From Parietaria judaica (Eukaryota; Streptophyta; Magnoliopsida; Rosales; Urticaceae), in assembly GCA_954871525.1 (NCBI GenBank), contig OX940862.1, positions 37,874,232 through 37,938,231 on the forward strand: a stretch of DNA of 64,000 bases. The letters are read 5' to 3'. A program made the translations under genes and the position numbers. Position 1 is the first letter of the stretch, and the number at the start of each line of letters is the position of its first letter. This document shows positions 35,148-48,711 of this stretch, piece after piece. Under the pieces are notes generated by a model. That model was not told where the DNA came from. It saw only the letters and a program-made list of their open reading frames with translations, and made no database searches.

Positions 35148-36057
35148 CAAGGTTCAACTTACCGATATTACCGATAAACCGATTACCGTATTCGACGGAT
35201 TAATCGATAGCTTATTGATTAACCGATGGAAAACCTATAATACTGTAGCTTACCGATTACCGATACTTTTTGATGATTATCGACGGATTATCGATACTTT
35301 TCGACGGAAAACTTACAAAATATTTTTATAATATCATACCACAAAACATATGTAACTAAAGTCATACACGCATATAATTCCATCACTAGTCTTAAATCTA
35401 AAACACTAATATTAAGTCACTTTATTAGTTTAAGTGTATAATATTAAGTCAAATTATTATGTGAAAAGAATATGTATGTTAATTAAGTGTGTAATATTAA
35501 GCGAATATGCATGTTAATTGTATATGTATGTTAACAAATTTACTATAAGTTGAAGTGTATAATATTAAATGAATATACATATTAAGTGTATATGTATGTT
35601 AGGTGAAGTTAATATGTATGTTAAGTGTATAATATTATTTGAAGTGTGTAATATTAAGTTAAATTATTAGGTGAAGTGTATGTGTATGTTATGTGTGAAT
35701 GTGTGATATTAGTTGAATAACAAAAAGTCCCACATTGATAGATGACAAGAGTTTGATGATGTTTATATACCAAATATTAGGGACAAGGGCTTGGGCCCTT
35801 TGGGTCATAGGATTTTGTGGATGGGGGAGGACTCACTAAAATGTTACACCACCACGCGCGCGCCGCCGCCGCTGACCAGACGTGGCGAGGTGAGGTGAGT
35901 ATAATTATTTTTGCCAATTTTTTTTTATTTAACCGAAAAGTCCCTATTTTTACACGCATTTTGTCGAAAATCGGTTGGAAAATGTTTTATCGAAAAGCTC
36001 GGCAACTTACTGGTAACTACCGAAAATCGACGATTATCGTCGAAAATGCGAACCTTG
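35148..36057. mobile_element. hAT-like non-autonomous element
   Basis: The 910-bp element has ends CAAGGTTC and GAACCTTG. Flanks TTCCAAAG (35140-35147) and CTCCAAAG (36058-36065) match at 7 of 8 positions, an 8-bp hAT-type duplication. Subterminal CGA/TACCGAT-rich motifs occur at both ends (ACCGATATTACCGATAAACC on the left, CGAAAATCGACGATTATCG on the right). The middle contains many copies of a GTGTATAATATTAAGT-like unit (about 35420-35720). No transposase. Confidence 0.72.
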
Positions 36058-36382
36058 CTCCAAAGTACCTCCATCCACGAAATATCACAAGATGTTACAA
36101 CTATGCTAATGCCAATAATTGAAAATTATGTTTATTATATTGAAAACTTAATTCGTTAAAAAAAAAGAAGGAATATAGAGGCCCATTTCAATTAAAAAGG
36201 AGAACTTATGCCGCCAGCTAATTCTAATTCAAAACCTTATATGTAACATTTCTTCTTTGATGATGGGGCTTCTATTTTTTTCAAAAGTGAAATAAAGAGC
36301 ATTGATATCTTATCTTTCTTAAAGGTGGTTTTTACTTTTGGATGTAAAACATAAAAAATAGTTATAAAGGAAGAAGGTTTTG

Positions 36383-36420
<38 letters not shown>

Positions 36421-36680
36421 TTTATGGATTTAAATATATATTTCCAACAGGGCCGGCCCTGACTTCACGGGGGTCCTAGGTGAAGACTGATTTTGGGGCT
36501 CCTATCGTAATTATAAAAATAAATACCAATAAAAAAATTATAAAAGTATTTGAAGAATAAATTACTCAATTAAATATGACGCGTCTAGCGTTTTTAGAGG
36601 CAAAATTACAAATTAAATCTGTATAGTCGAGTTTTTGAACCATATCTTGTTCGATAGACAATAAAGCTAAACCGTTCAAT

Positions 36681-37752
36681 CTATCTTGAATCATGGGTTG
36701 ATCGAAGATAAGACTTGATCAATTTCAACTTTGAGAAGCTTCTTTCTGCGTGCGCAACAGTGATCGGTATGGTTAGCACAATCCGATAAGCAATCCAAGC
36801 ATTTGGATAACTACAATCTAATTCTTGAATGTAGTTCAAAACATCTATGGCTCTCTTCATGTCGTTCGGCACATTCCGACTTAGCATTTCCGATTCCTTC
36901 AAGAGGTCGTCTGCATCATTGAAATTTCATTGTGCTCCATTGACTTTGTAAGATTGGTGCAAAAACTCTTCGAACTATCTCTATCTGCCACTTTTAGTTT
37001 CTTCAAATCAAGTAAAAGCCCAAACTGTTTTTTAAAACTCCAAAATTGTTCAAAGCTAAATGAAATAATAAAAAAATATCGCATCAGATTATGAAGAAAA
37101 AAAATTATGTATAAGAAAGTAAAAGTATTACAAGAAATGTTATAACCTGATACTGAAGAAAAAAAATTATGTATAAGAAAGTAAAAGTATTATAAGAAAT
37201 GTTATAACCTGATACTGAATGAAGAAATCGCTTGATCAACAATATATAGAAATTAGTTTATTTTGAAGATTTCTTTCCCTCGAAAGTGAAGCTACTTCAC
37301 CAGCACTATCATCAAATTGCCTTTTTCTCTGAACTTTCCATATTCCAAAAACTCTGGTTCTATTTCCATCACTCTGGCTATATCTCTGAAGCATCCACCA
37401 TAGCTTGATCGAATCCAATTTTCCTGTAGTCTTTAAGATAGTCAAGTAGACTAACTAATTCTCTAACAGCAACATCAATTTGCATATCCTTATTCTGAAG
37501 AACTTTGCTAACAATATTGACAGCAAATGACAAATCATGCCAAATTACCAATGACAACAAAAACTCAAAATTTTGAATATTGTAAACTGCAAGAGTCTCC
37601 GCATCACTTGTTGTCTTTGCATCTTCGTCGCCATTTAACAAATCAGGCCTTTTAAGAGTGCATGGCCCAATTGAACTTTTTATATCAAGTCTTTTTATAT
37701 GATTTTTTTTTAAATATGAATGGTGTATATAATTTTTAAAATGTGAACACAT
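36681..37752 (-). pseudogene. hAT transposase fragments (ZMYM1-like / TTF-type family)
   Basis: Four short frames read in order on the minus strand: 37378-37752 (with LLSLVIWHDLSFAVNIVSK and LDYLKDYRKIGFDQAM), 37236-37445 (RKRQFDDSAGE), 36899-37084 (LLLDLKKLK) and 36681-36902 (SYPNAWIAYRIVLTIPITVA, then AERSFSKLKLIKSYLRST). The last is the conserved hAT dimerisation region. The pieces lie in different frames with stops between them, and the N-terminal part is missing. Not functional. Confidence 0.85.
37093..37217. repeat. Tandem duplication of ~62 bp inside the hAT remnant
   Basis: Units 37093-37154 and 37155-37217 are nearly identical (AATTATGTATAAGAAAGTAA ... GTTATAACCTGATACTGAA). This is a duplication inside the decayed transposase region, at a likely former intron. 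Confidence 0.8.
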
Positions 37753-37856
37753 TAATACCCCTTATTTCTTTTCTCCATCTTGGGGCCCCTAATTTACAAA
37801 TTTATTATAGTCCTGGGCCTACCATATATACCCTCAGGGCCGACACTGATTCCCAA

Positions 37857-38586
37857 TAAACAATTAATTCCAGTGCTGTGCTACTAATTGGGAAGCAGCT
37901 CATGACGAAAAATCCAACAAATGTTCTCTCTCAACTTTTCTCCTGTAAAAGGCATCTCCATATAGATATTCATTCTATAAAATGAATTGCATATATTAAT
38001 CTGATATAGAATGGGATCTATGGTTTTTTTTTAAAATAATATAAATATTAGTTGCTATCACTGACCTATTATGTATTATTTATTGTGATGCACTGATGCA
38101 TGGTAGGGTATCTGCATGTGAATTAAGTAAAATCAAAGACTGCGATCATCTCGTTTATTACAATTGTTTCCACAAATTTATGTCAAGTACTAACTATACC
38201 TAGTTATGTCAAAACATTACCACTATTGAGTGGCTTTCAATTATGATATTAAGGCCAAATAAATTATCCAATGCATATGGTTGAAACTTTTCTACCCTTT
38301 TCAATACTAACTATGGAAGATCAATTATTATAATTTGAAACAAGAAAATGAAAAATATTGAATATTAAAGGACAAATATTCAAAAAATTAGAGAAAAATA
38401 TGTAGGTAATATATGATATTAAGAAAATGCTATTCAAGAAAGAAAAAAAAAAGTAACTTTGAATTTGATTGTATCAGTTTGAAGAATTAGTATCGGTTCA
38501 ACAAATTAGTGGTAAACCTTAATTCCATATAACTTGATAATCTGTATCGAAACTGGAAGAAAAAAATAATTATAGGTGTTAATTAG
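37857..38586. other. AT-rich spacer between hAT elements
   Basis: No gene or bounded repeat recognised. Confidence 0.4.
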
Positions 38587-39847
38587 CAAGGTTCTAAATA
38601 TCGATATCGATGTCGTTTAGCACTCTCTATTTTATGGATATATCGATTGCCGATATCGATGGATAAATACGAATAAATGGATATTTCGCTTGCCGATAAT
38701 ACCGCATAAATTCCACGGATATATCGCCTACCTATCAAAATATCGACAGATATTCCGGAAAATATTTTTAGTATTTTAATCATATTTTTTATATAGTTTC
38801 TAAATTACTTACTTAATAAATATGACACATAGCTTATAGCCTAGAAAACACACTCATAAATAAAAAAAACATATAACATAAAAGTCATAACTCATAACAT
38901 AATTTCAACATAACATAAAATGAGCTAGGTGTCATAATAAAGTAATTGAGTACGAACATAAATACGAACATAGAGTATGAAGTACAAATATAAATACGAA
39001 CATAGAGTACGAAGTACGAATATAAATACGAAGCATGATTCCGAATGCCGATATCGATGTCGTTTCGCACTCTCCATTTTACAGATATATCGCTTGCCGA
39101 CGGAGAAATGAGAATAAATGGATACAGCAGAACCTCTATAAATTGATACTGTTGGGACCGACAAAAAATATTATCTTATCGGATTATTAAATGACATATA
39201 AATTAATAATTTATTAAACTATACATTAATAAAGAAAAAATTATTAATCAGCTATAATTATATAAACATCTTTACCAACAAAAAAAAATATTTTAATTTA
39301 TTATATCGAGAATATTAAAGTATCAATATCAAGAGTATCAAGAGAGACTATTATGATTTGAATTTTTTTTTAAGTACCAATGTAAGAAATATTAAAGAGC
39401 CAAATGATACACAATAGATTCATAAAGTAGTGATAATTAATGCTATATAATCATATTTTAAGAAGACTGCATGATTAGTGATGTAATGTTATATTTTTAT
39501 TTAATGTGATCTCATAGTTATTTATGTTATATTTTATTTATAGTGATTTTATAATTATTTATGTATTTTATATTGAATTAATAATTGATATATCACTCGG
39601 GACCTATATACTTTCTAAAAAAATTACTATCTTATAAATTTAGCGAATTATTAATTTAGCTAGCTAGTTAGGCCCGAGTCGGGACCGGACCAAAATAATA
39701 TTATTTAATTGCGACTAATAATGTATCGAGTATTAATTTATAGAGGTTCTACTATATATCGATTTCGTGCGAATATCATTTCGCGCTTCTCATTTTCTGG
39801 GCACGTCGTTGATATATCGACGACATATCCAGATGTTTAGAACCTTG
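38587..39847. mobile_element. hAT-like element with CAAGGTTCTAAA ends, containing a nested MITE
   Basis: Ends CAAGGTTCTAAATAT and, reverse-complemented from the right, CAAGGTTCTAAACAT. The flanks TTAATTAG and GGTATTAG agree at only 5 of 8 positions, so the duplication is weak. The left end is rich in ATCGATATCGATGTCG-type sequence, and a second, direct copy of this end (39034-39122 against 38595-38680) lies inside. A different element (39129-39750) is inserted near the right. Confidence 0.6.
39129..39750. mobile_element. Nested MITE with AGAACCTCTATAAATT ends
   Basis: The termini AGAACCTCTATAAATT and AATTTATAGAGGTTCT are perfect inverted copies, and subterminal motifs such as TTATCTTATCGGATTATTAA and CTATCTTATAAATTTAGCG recur in inverted form. 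This end sequence is common in plant genomes. I could not confirm a target duplication. No coding capacity. Confidence 0.65.
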
Positions 39848-42565
39848 GGTATTAGTTCTAAATCGATATAAATATCAGATCCAAAAATAAACCAAAAATA
39901 TTATTTGTCTATCAAATCCAAAATTTTGGGATATCATATGAGATAAACATGATATGTATGTGATGATGACCATATGTATATGTATTATGAGCTATAATAT
40001 TACATTGAATTATTGTGTTAAAACCACACGGCAGCCAATAAAAGCATCAGCAAATCAACACACACAAGGTGCTTATCTGGAAGGATGTACCGGATTAATC
40101 GCCGTTATTTGGGTTCCAATCAATACTATATGTTAAGCTTCTAATTAAATAAAAAAATATATTACTTGAACTGCAAGGTTTTTAATTATTGTATCATACT
40201 TAATTAATTTAAATTTATTCCATTTCAGAAGTGAGAATTGAAGGTATGTATGATGTGTCCACATTTCATTCGCTGATGCACAAAATACATGAGAAAACAT
40301 TTTGGTAATTAAATAGATAAATATTAATGAATTTTATATCACATGTTTTAATTAATGGCGACATAATTGTTCTATAGATAAGTAATAATTTCTGTTAATA
40401 ATTGTATTAATCATTTCTTTTGTTTAAGTATCTTTTTTCAGCATTCAAAAAAAATTGTTTAATCGATAAATTTCATATACAGTAAAGTATTAGAACATTT
40501 ACTTAGTAAAAAAAATAAATGAAATTTTTTGTTCCTTAACCGTGTTTGATATTGGGCATATTGAGGTGTCATATTTGTGCCGGATTTGTTTTTATATTAT
40601 TATTATTTAATTGTGTTTGTGATCGATATAATTGGACTCAAATTAATTTAAATTAACTCAAAGTCATTTATTTCATGCCTGCTTGTACGTAGCACTGTTT
40701 AACAATAGTTATTTAATTAAGGTACAAAAACCGTTAGAAAGTTAATAACAATGGGCGAGATATAAAAAGTTCAATGGTAAAATAAATAGAGTACTGTTAC
40801 AAATTGCTACAAATAGAATAAGTTCCGAAAGTACAACAGATAATTGCTCGATAGTAAATAATAAGTACAATGAGTGATTGGTCTTACAAAATTTACATCA
40901 CTCAATCTACGTGTGCACGATATAATTTCGAAGATTATTCATAGCATTTTTTTTAACATTAGTTACAATATATTAATTCCAAGATTATCCATATCATTCC
41001 TTAAATTTATATGTTTAATATATATAACAGAGCTTTTACTAATGATTATATTTACATGATACGATTTTGTGACATAAGTGCATTTCATTACTCATAATAA
41101 TTAAAAAGCAGCTAATAAAGTTTTCTAGTTTCTTTATATAAGGTGATTATAATACAAAAACATCATTGAGAGTTGAGACTAGGGTTTTATATTTTTTTTT
41201 TGGGCATATAATTTATTTTATCTCATTATATTTTTTCTTGTGTATATAGTTGGTCAAAGTGTTTTAGTTTAACTACGCTGATCAAACTAATAATATTCTT
41301 TTCCAGCTTATCCAGACAAGCACAAGAACAATAAATAAATAAATTATTAAATAAATAAATACTAAACAAACAAGATCCTCAATCCTTGAAGCTGAAAATG
41401 ACGAGGAATATAAATTTATTAAGAAAACTAGTGAAAGTGAGAGTTCACAAGTTTATATATATTTAATTTACAGTATCTTGTATGCCAAAAAGAGCATGAA
41501 TGATTGAACGACAAGGGTATTTATTGTGTGGTATTATTCCTTTGAATGCCAAAACTGCAAACAAGAAAATCAGAGGTCATGACTTAGGGAAATGAAAATG
41601 AAGTTGAGAACTATTATTTATTTTTTTCTTTTCCAAAAAGCTTATCCGGCGGTCTAGATTAATAAACATTTATTATTTAGAAATATCAGAACAAAAATAT
41701 TGATAATTAAGTAAAACGAAATCAGAATTGAAATAAACGTTATAGTTAATCCAATATTCCGAATTATGAGAGAGAGGTACTTCTTCCAGGCATACATAGA
41801 AAAGACGTAAGGTTTTAAGGCTAAAAAGAAAGAAGATGCCCTCACTACTAATTAATTCTAAAATTGAATCGCATGATACTTAATATGATATTAAGGTCCA
41901 TGAATTTCAAACGGAACACCGGTAAATTTTCTTTGAAATCCGACCTATAATGAGTGATTCAAAAAAACCATTAATTTGAAAGAGCATGTTAGGAATACAT
42001 ATGAAATATATATAGAGAGAGAGCTCTACGGCACATGTTTAAAAAAGGTCACGTGTTATTCTTCTGAAATCTAATAAATCTAATAATAAAGAACTCGGAA
42101 TAGAGAGAGAGAGAGACGGGTCCGGACAAACCCGAGACAAAATTGGAGATCAAGGAGAGAGGGGTAGAAAATTATTGGTTCCGATCTCAAAGGGAGGAGT
42201 ATGAAGCCGTCACTCATTCTCCAACGTCATCTCTCACCTAACAAAATTCCCTTCTTGGAAAACAACCTTAGCTAACATTAACAATATCAAGTCATTAATA
42301 CCCTCATTATTATTTTCATTTTCTTGTCCCTTATTATTGTGCTATATATACGTTGTTACTCGTTAATTTGCATTCCATTTAATTTATTATTATTATTATT
42401 ATTTAATTATTATATTATTCTAACAAGTAATCATACACGTCAACCCCTCAACTTTGGCGTGTATCTTCTTTGTGCTTCTCTCTTCCATTTTATAACACAA
42501 CTACGTGTCCAATTAGCCGTGGATTTAGGGTTAGTATCGTATTGTTATGCATGAATCTTTTTGTG

Positions 42566-42617
<52 letters not shown>

Positions 42618-43951
42618 CGTTTGTTAATCCATATCCGTGTTGAAAAGATATAACACGTAAATGATTTGTGTCCTCTATTTTTACACTAATGAGGAAAATA
42701 TTTTTCTAGAAAATTTTGCGCTCGCTAAAAGATGCACTTTTTCTATTGTAATGGTTCACACCGAGAATAATGCAGATATTAGTCTTGAAATTTTCATCAT
42801 GAACTAATAATGGAAATGCCAAAAAAAAAATGAAAAAAAGAAGTTGGAAATACAACTTTTTATATTCTTGATTATAAATTTGCATTTATATACTTAAGTT
42901 GGAATGAAGAAGCAAATATACTTCACTATTGATTATGAAAATTAGTGGATTATTTTTAAAATTAGTGATAAACTAAGTCATTTTTTCAAGTTATCCTTTT
43001 TATGATTAGTATTGAAATATAAATTATACATTTTTTTTTAATTTTATATACCAAGTTTGTTATACTTTGAATTATTAAAAGTTTGAATGTGATCGTTTCC
43101 ACGGTTCACATTATTTTTATTTTAAAGTATGAATTAGTACTTCAAAGGGCATCTGAAGTCATTTGACAAAAAATAAATATACAAAACTATAAAATCCGAT
43201 TATCATAAATTTTCATTCTCTTATAAGTTGATACATCGCAAAAGAATTTTATTTTCATAAAATAACATTTCTTATGAAGCAAACCCATCAGTCATCCTAA
43301 TAATCTAATTCAATGTACATAAAAAAAATACACGTGTAAGCTCATCACCCCATGTCCCCATTTATAGTACTCGGCATCAATTATTAATTTCATTTTATAT
43401 AATTTCCTTAATCAACTCAATTTTTTTATTGATTCAATATAGACATATAGCATAGAAACGATTCTAATTGGATGATCGCAATACTTCCCAAAACTTCGAA
43501 TCTTGATCAATGAGGGAACAAAATTATTAATTTTATTCAATGATGCACCAATATATCAGATAAAACTAGGACAATTACACACATCAATGTGTTCTCGGCT
43601 ATTGCGAATAATTATTTTATGTGAATGATAATGACTAAGATGATATGAAAGGCTTAGCTTAAAACCCTCATAATTTCGTGAAAGTCTTTATCAAAATTAT
43701 TTTGCCTTCAAATTCAGACAATTTGCTATAATTTTTTCTTGACTTAAAGAGAAATTGATTTAATTTAACCCCGAATAATAATTTTCATTAGGAGCATACG
43801 TGCTTTGATAGAAATGCCACATTTCGTCATAAGTCATTACATTATTAAAAAAAAAAAAAAAACTCATCCAAAAATAAAATATGAGAGTGATCGTAGAGAT
43901 GATACATGTAAATTAATGGGAATTCTTTTATGTATTAGTTCATAGTTCATA
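39848..43951. other. AT-rich gene-free stretch
   Basis: Contains a long (TA)n run at about 42568-42613 and short GA-rich tracts near 42016-42023 and 42101-42115. No gene, RNA or bounded element recognised. Confidence 0.4.
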
Positions 43952-44234
43952 CAGTGGCGTAGCCCGACTTTAATTTCAGACAAAACACAAAGCATATTTT
44001 AATCGATTTTTTTTCAAATACATAAACAAACAAAAAACATATACAACTATATTAAAGTGACTATTAGACATATAAATATATAATATTACTTTTCGAATAA
44101 TAATAAAATAGATTTATCGACTCAAGAAGGGAGAAGGAACGAGAAGAGTCGAATCAAATCATGAATTATAATTTTTTTGTTTGAGGTGAATGTATGCATA
44201 TGCACTAAATGATGCACATGTAGCTTCGCCACTG
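43952..44234. mobile_element. hAT-type MITE (CAGTGGCG ends)
   Basis: 283 bp with ends CAGTGGCGTAGCC and, reverse-complemented, CAGTGGCGAAGCT. The flanks share TTCATA, offset by one base, so the 8-bp duplication is blurred. No coding capacity. CAGTGGCGTAGCC-type ends are typical of hAT MITEs. Confidence 0.65.
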
Positions 44235-45138
44235 ATTCATACATGATTTTGTATGCAAGAGATGCATTTATAAGGTATTTATAGACTATTGATGCCAATA
44301 ATAATTTAGTTTTACGAGTACGTGGATAAATGACTAATAAGTAACTAATATATTGGTATAATCGAATTCCGCGATCAAATTTTATAAATATACCACTAAG
44401 GCACTAACCAACAAGTACACTATAAATAATAATTTTTTAATATAATTATATTTGCATAAATATATAGCTATAACAATACATATAGTGTTTCAAGGGCCGG
44501 TAACAAGGCGAAAAAAAAAAAACTGAAATTGAAGATTTAATGACAAATTTCGAGCAATAATATATATATATATATATACATATAAAAAAAACTATTGACG
44601 AAAGTTCCGTAAGAATTTTTCAATCAAAATCCACGAATCACGAATACTTTTTAGTATACTTTCAAAATTTATAAAAGTTACGAAGGCACAAATATTTAAA
44701 AAAACGGTAGAGTTATGAACGAAAAAAATCACGGTTACCGTGAGTCCGACTTCAGTTTGTGACTACTAAGTACTAACTAGTGACCCTAGTTTGATGGTTA
44801 TTTGGGGTAGGACCCACATCGGTTTTACCACGCGGACCACAAATCACGTCATCCGAAAATGTTATTTTAGATCGAAATCTGATCAAATGGGACTCTGATG
44901 TTTAATGATCATCATGAACGTTTATCTCCTTCATTAATTACAGCTGTTTTTCATATTACTATCTAATGCTAATTGCTAAGCTACTCCCTCTTCTCTATCT
45001 GTTTGTACATAGATTCAAAATAGTGAAAAATATTATTAACTTATATGTGTAACAAGTAACTTATTAAAAAAATATCGATTAATATATTAAATTTGGAGAC
45101 TATAAAATATGTATTCCAAGAGTTGAAGAACTTATAGC
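44235..45138. other. AT-rich spacer
   Basis: An (AT)n run near 44561-44578; nothing else recognised. Confidence 0.4.
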
Positions 45139-45146
45139 ATAAAAAT

Positions 45147-45895
45147 TAGGGGTGAAAATTTTGTAACCATTTCTCGGTATTGTCTCGGTTTTGGTATCGA
45201 TCCCTGATCGATTAAAAAAATTTGATAAATTTAGTTTAAAAACAAGAACTGATACTTATCGGTTATCGATTTTTGATACTGAGAACCGATACTAAAATCA
45301 TATTTCTCAAATTTTTGTATCGTTTTCAGTCTGATTCCTAACTCTCTCTTCTTCTTTTTTCACAGCCAGCCCTCAAACTCGCCTCTATATCTCGTGATTT
45401 TGTATCCCTTTTATTTTGCGAGCTCGGTGTTTAACCATGAAAAAGTTTTAGCTTTTATTATATATCTATTTCTAATATATATAGATATATTACACGCTGT
45501 ATAATAATATATTGATGTTAACTTATGTAAGACAGTATGAAACATTACTTTGATTATCTAGATTATGAAGTGTTAATATTAACCAATAAATCTCAACATT
45601 AATTTGATTAAATATGATTATGTATTTAGACAGGTCATTTTTTTTATGTATTAGATATGTATTTTATGTTTCGGACATGGTATTTTGTACTTATTTTTTC
45701 AGATTTGCCCCGGATTTTCCCGGTTTATGTCTTGGTTTATTTCTTGATTTTTCCAGTTCTTTTGTCGGTTTTGGTCTTGATCTCAGTTTGATAATAAAAC
45801 CAAGAAATTATAGAACCGATACCAATATTAAAAAAATATCTCAATTTTTCAATATAGAGAAAAAAAAATTGTTATCGGTACCGGTTTGACCTCTA
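45147..45895. mobile_element. hAT-type MITE with perfect 8-bp duplication
   Basis: 749 bp flanked by ATAAAAAT at 45139-45146 and 45896-45903. Ends TAGGGGTGAAAA and, reverse-complemented, TAGAGGTCAAAC. Subterminal regions are rich in CGGT/GGTATCG motifs on the left and TATCGGTACCGG on the right. An internal frame at 45614-45889 is not recognisable as a transposase. Confidence 0.8.
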
Positions 45896-45903
45896 ATAAA
45901 AAT

Positions 45904-47297
45904 CTCTGAATAATTAAAATAAATCAATAAAAATACTTTCAAATAAGCCATGTGCATAAATGATAAAAAAAATTAATTTTTAAAACATAGAGAATAATGT
46001 GTTAGTTTTTAAAAGAATAAGGCGCATTACTATAAAAAAAACTAAATATAAGGAACAAACTGCACTAATGAACAAAGTTCAAGGAGCATATATGTACCTA
46101 TTATTCTTTTTCCAATATTATCATAGCTAGTTTCATAAATTGATTCACGTGCTTCCAATACTCTCAAATTGGGTAAGAAAAAATTTCTTCTTCTGTCGCC
46201 TATGTAATTTAATTTCATTTTATTGAATAGGATACAAAACATGTCCCTCTCCAAGAGTTGGTCGACCAATTACAATGATGATTGCCTTGGCATCATCGAG
46301 GAAATTTAATTAATACAATATAATACAAGTCTATTTCATATAATTCTTTTTGTAAATATGACTAGAACGTTTGATTAAGAGATTGGCAAAATTTACTCGC
46401 AACAGTCCAAATCATTTAAAGAAGAAATTGAGTAAATAATTTAACCAAGTATATATAAGTATATAACCACCACAAATAGGAGACTATCGAAAAAAGTTAA
46501 TAATAATATAAGTACTTAATATTTTATTTCATTAGTTCCTTTTTTTAGATCTTTTTTTTTTATTTATTTATAATTTTTCCTTTCTCTGTTTTTTTCTTCA
46601 CTTTTTCAGTTTATTATATTTGTACTAGTTAAGTCTTAAGATGTGTCATTTTCTTTTTGAAAATTTGTAAATATTTTTTTTTCTTCAGGCAATGGTGAGA
46701 CTTTAACAGTAAGTTGATAAAATTATAAAGAGAACTAAAATAGTAAATAAAATTTGACTAAAAGATAATGCCCATATAAAAAATCAAATATTGAGTGCTT
46801 ATTAAAGTTATAATAATTTTATTTATATATAAATGTGTGTACTATATTAAATTTTTTCTTGTTAATCCTAGCTTCATTTTAATACCAATAATTAGAGTCC
46901 AAAGAGAAAAATAATCCAATTAAAAGGGATATTTTGTAGGGTTTCTCTCAAATTAATATTCTTGGCCATTTGTCCATATATACCCCTAACTCGATACAAG
47001 CTTTCTTGCAACTTTGGTCTTTCTTGAAACTTCCTACTATAACTAACTAGTTACACAAGCATGCCTACTAGAATATTTTCGTCACACATTTCAAACTAGG
47101 AATACACACTTATCCATTATGTATGTATATAAATAAATATAATATATATGATATACATCCATAATACCAACCTTCTCTCTCCTTATATATATAAAATATG
47201 ATATACACCAAATACCAACCTTTCCACAACTTATAAAACAAAATCATACACATATATATGCTGTAAATATATATATAAATTAATTTATAAAGTATTA
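45904..47297. other. Intergenic, upstream of the NAC gene
   Basis: AT-rich, with no gene. The last 200 bases hold many TATATA tracts, so no single TATA box of the NAC promoter can be chosen. Confidence 0.4.
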
Positions 47298-47318
47298 ATG
47301 TCCATTGAAAGCAAGAAG

Positions 47319-48247
47319 ATGGGGTTGAGGGACATTGGAGAGACACTGCCTCCTGGGTTTAGATTCTATCCGAGCGACGAGGAATTGGTGTGTCACTATC
47401 TCTACAAGAAGATCTGCAACGAACACCTCTTGAAGGGCACTTTGGTCGAGATTGACCTCCATACTTGTGAGCCATGGCAGCTTCCAGGTACAACCATTCA
47501 TCTTCTTGCATGTATCTTTTCTCCATCCAGACTATTTTTGGCGAGATCTCGTTGTTTTTCGTAAGTTTATCCGGCCGGCGCGATTGGTTAGATGCGCCGG
47601 CAGGATGTTCTACAGCGGTACATGATCTCTATGATTGGACGCTTAATATGTTGGACAATTTTTCCTGGCGAGGGTCATTTATAGCATATAAATTGTTTTC
47701 CGGCAGGGGTTGAGAGTTTCACCGGCGCATTCATAATAAAAAAATAAAATAAAAAACAGTATTTTTCACATATTATTAGTATTTTTTGTGAGCTCTTTTG
47801 TTGGGGATCAAAATTATTAAAAAGGGTTAATTTTGTTGGAAACAATTCATTAGTATGAAATTATGTAACATTATATTTTTTTAATTTTTTCTCTTCAATT
47901 ATAGTTACAAATATCTTTGTCTCTCTTTGTTTGCATAGCTGGAAATACAAGTTTTAATATAATTTTTGAAAAAGGTTAAACAACATTGAAACAAATATCA
48001 ATATTTCTAAGAACTCCATGTATTCCTTCTTAGAGAAAATATAGAATAAAAATTAAAGAAATAGAGAAAATACATTTTCTTTAAAAGTTTTGCCAGCAAA
48101 TATCAGTTTCAGTTTTTATTACTTTTTAGCCAATTTCTTGTCGGGAAATTTATCAGAAACAAACATATTTAAAAATCATTTTGAATATATACTTTCCCAT
48201 TTCAGATGTTTTTTCAGCCACTTGTTTTGTTGATTTTTTCTTTACTC

Positions 48248-48286
<39 letters not shown>

Positions 48287-48652
48287 CTGGCTCTTACATG
48301 TTTCTGTACTGATTATATAGGTAGTGTATTTATGTACTAGTTTTAAAATAAGCACTACTCATCATACAATTAAACATTGGTCTTTATGTAGATATATAGG
48401 CTATATATATTTTTTGAGGAAAAAAAAAACTCTAGATATTATAATTTTGCGAAATCAGTATACTCAGCATCTAAAGTTGTAACGTCTATTTCAAAGTCGG
48501 TGCACTTGTGAATATCAAGTCAAGTTTTTTTTTTTTTTTTTTTTTCAGTTTGCCGTTACTCATATTTAATGTAATAAAATATATATGAAAGACTATTTTA
48601 CACGTATATATATGTTTATATGTATGATGTATATACGTGCTGTGTTTCCTAG

Positions 48653-48711
<59 letters not shown>

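Larger units (their letters stand above)
36448..37848 (-). mobile_element. Decayed hAT transposon with transposase remnant
   Basis: Ends CAGGGCCGGCCCTGA and, reverse-complemented from the right, CAGTGTCGGCCCTGA. Flanks ATTTCCAA (36440-36447) and ATTCCCAA (37849-37856) match at 7 of 8 positions. The interior encodes broken pieces of a hAT transposase on the minus strand. At 1.4 kb it is much shorter than an intact copy. Confidence 0.82.

Noticed and set aside
35420..35720. CRISPR-like array
   Set aside because: The repeated units are degenerate, without unique spacers of constant length, and lie inside a eukaryotic transposon.
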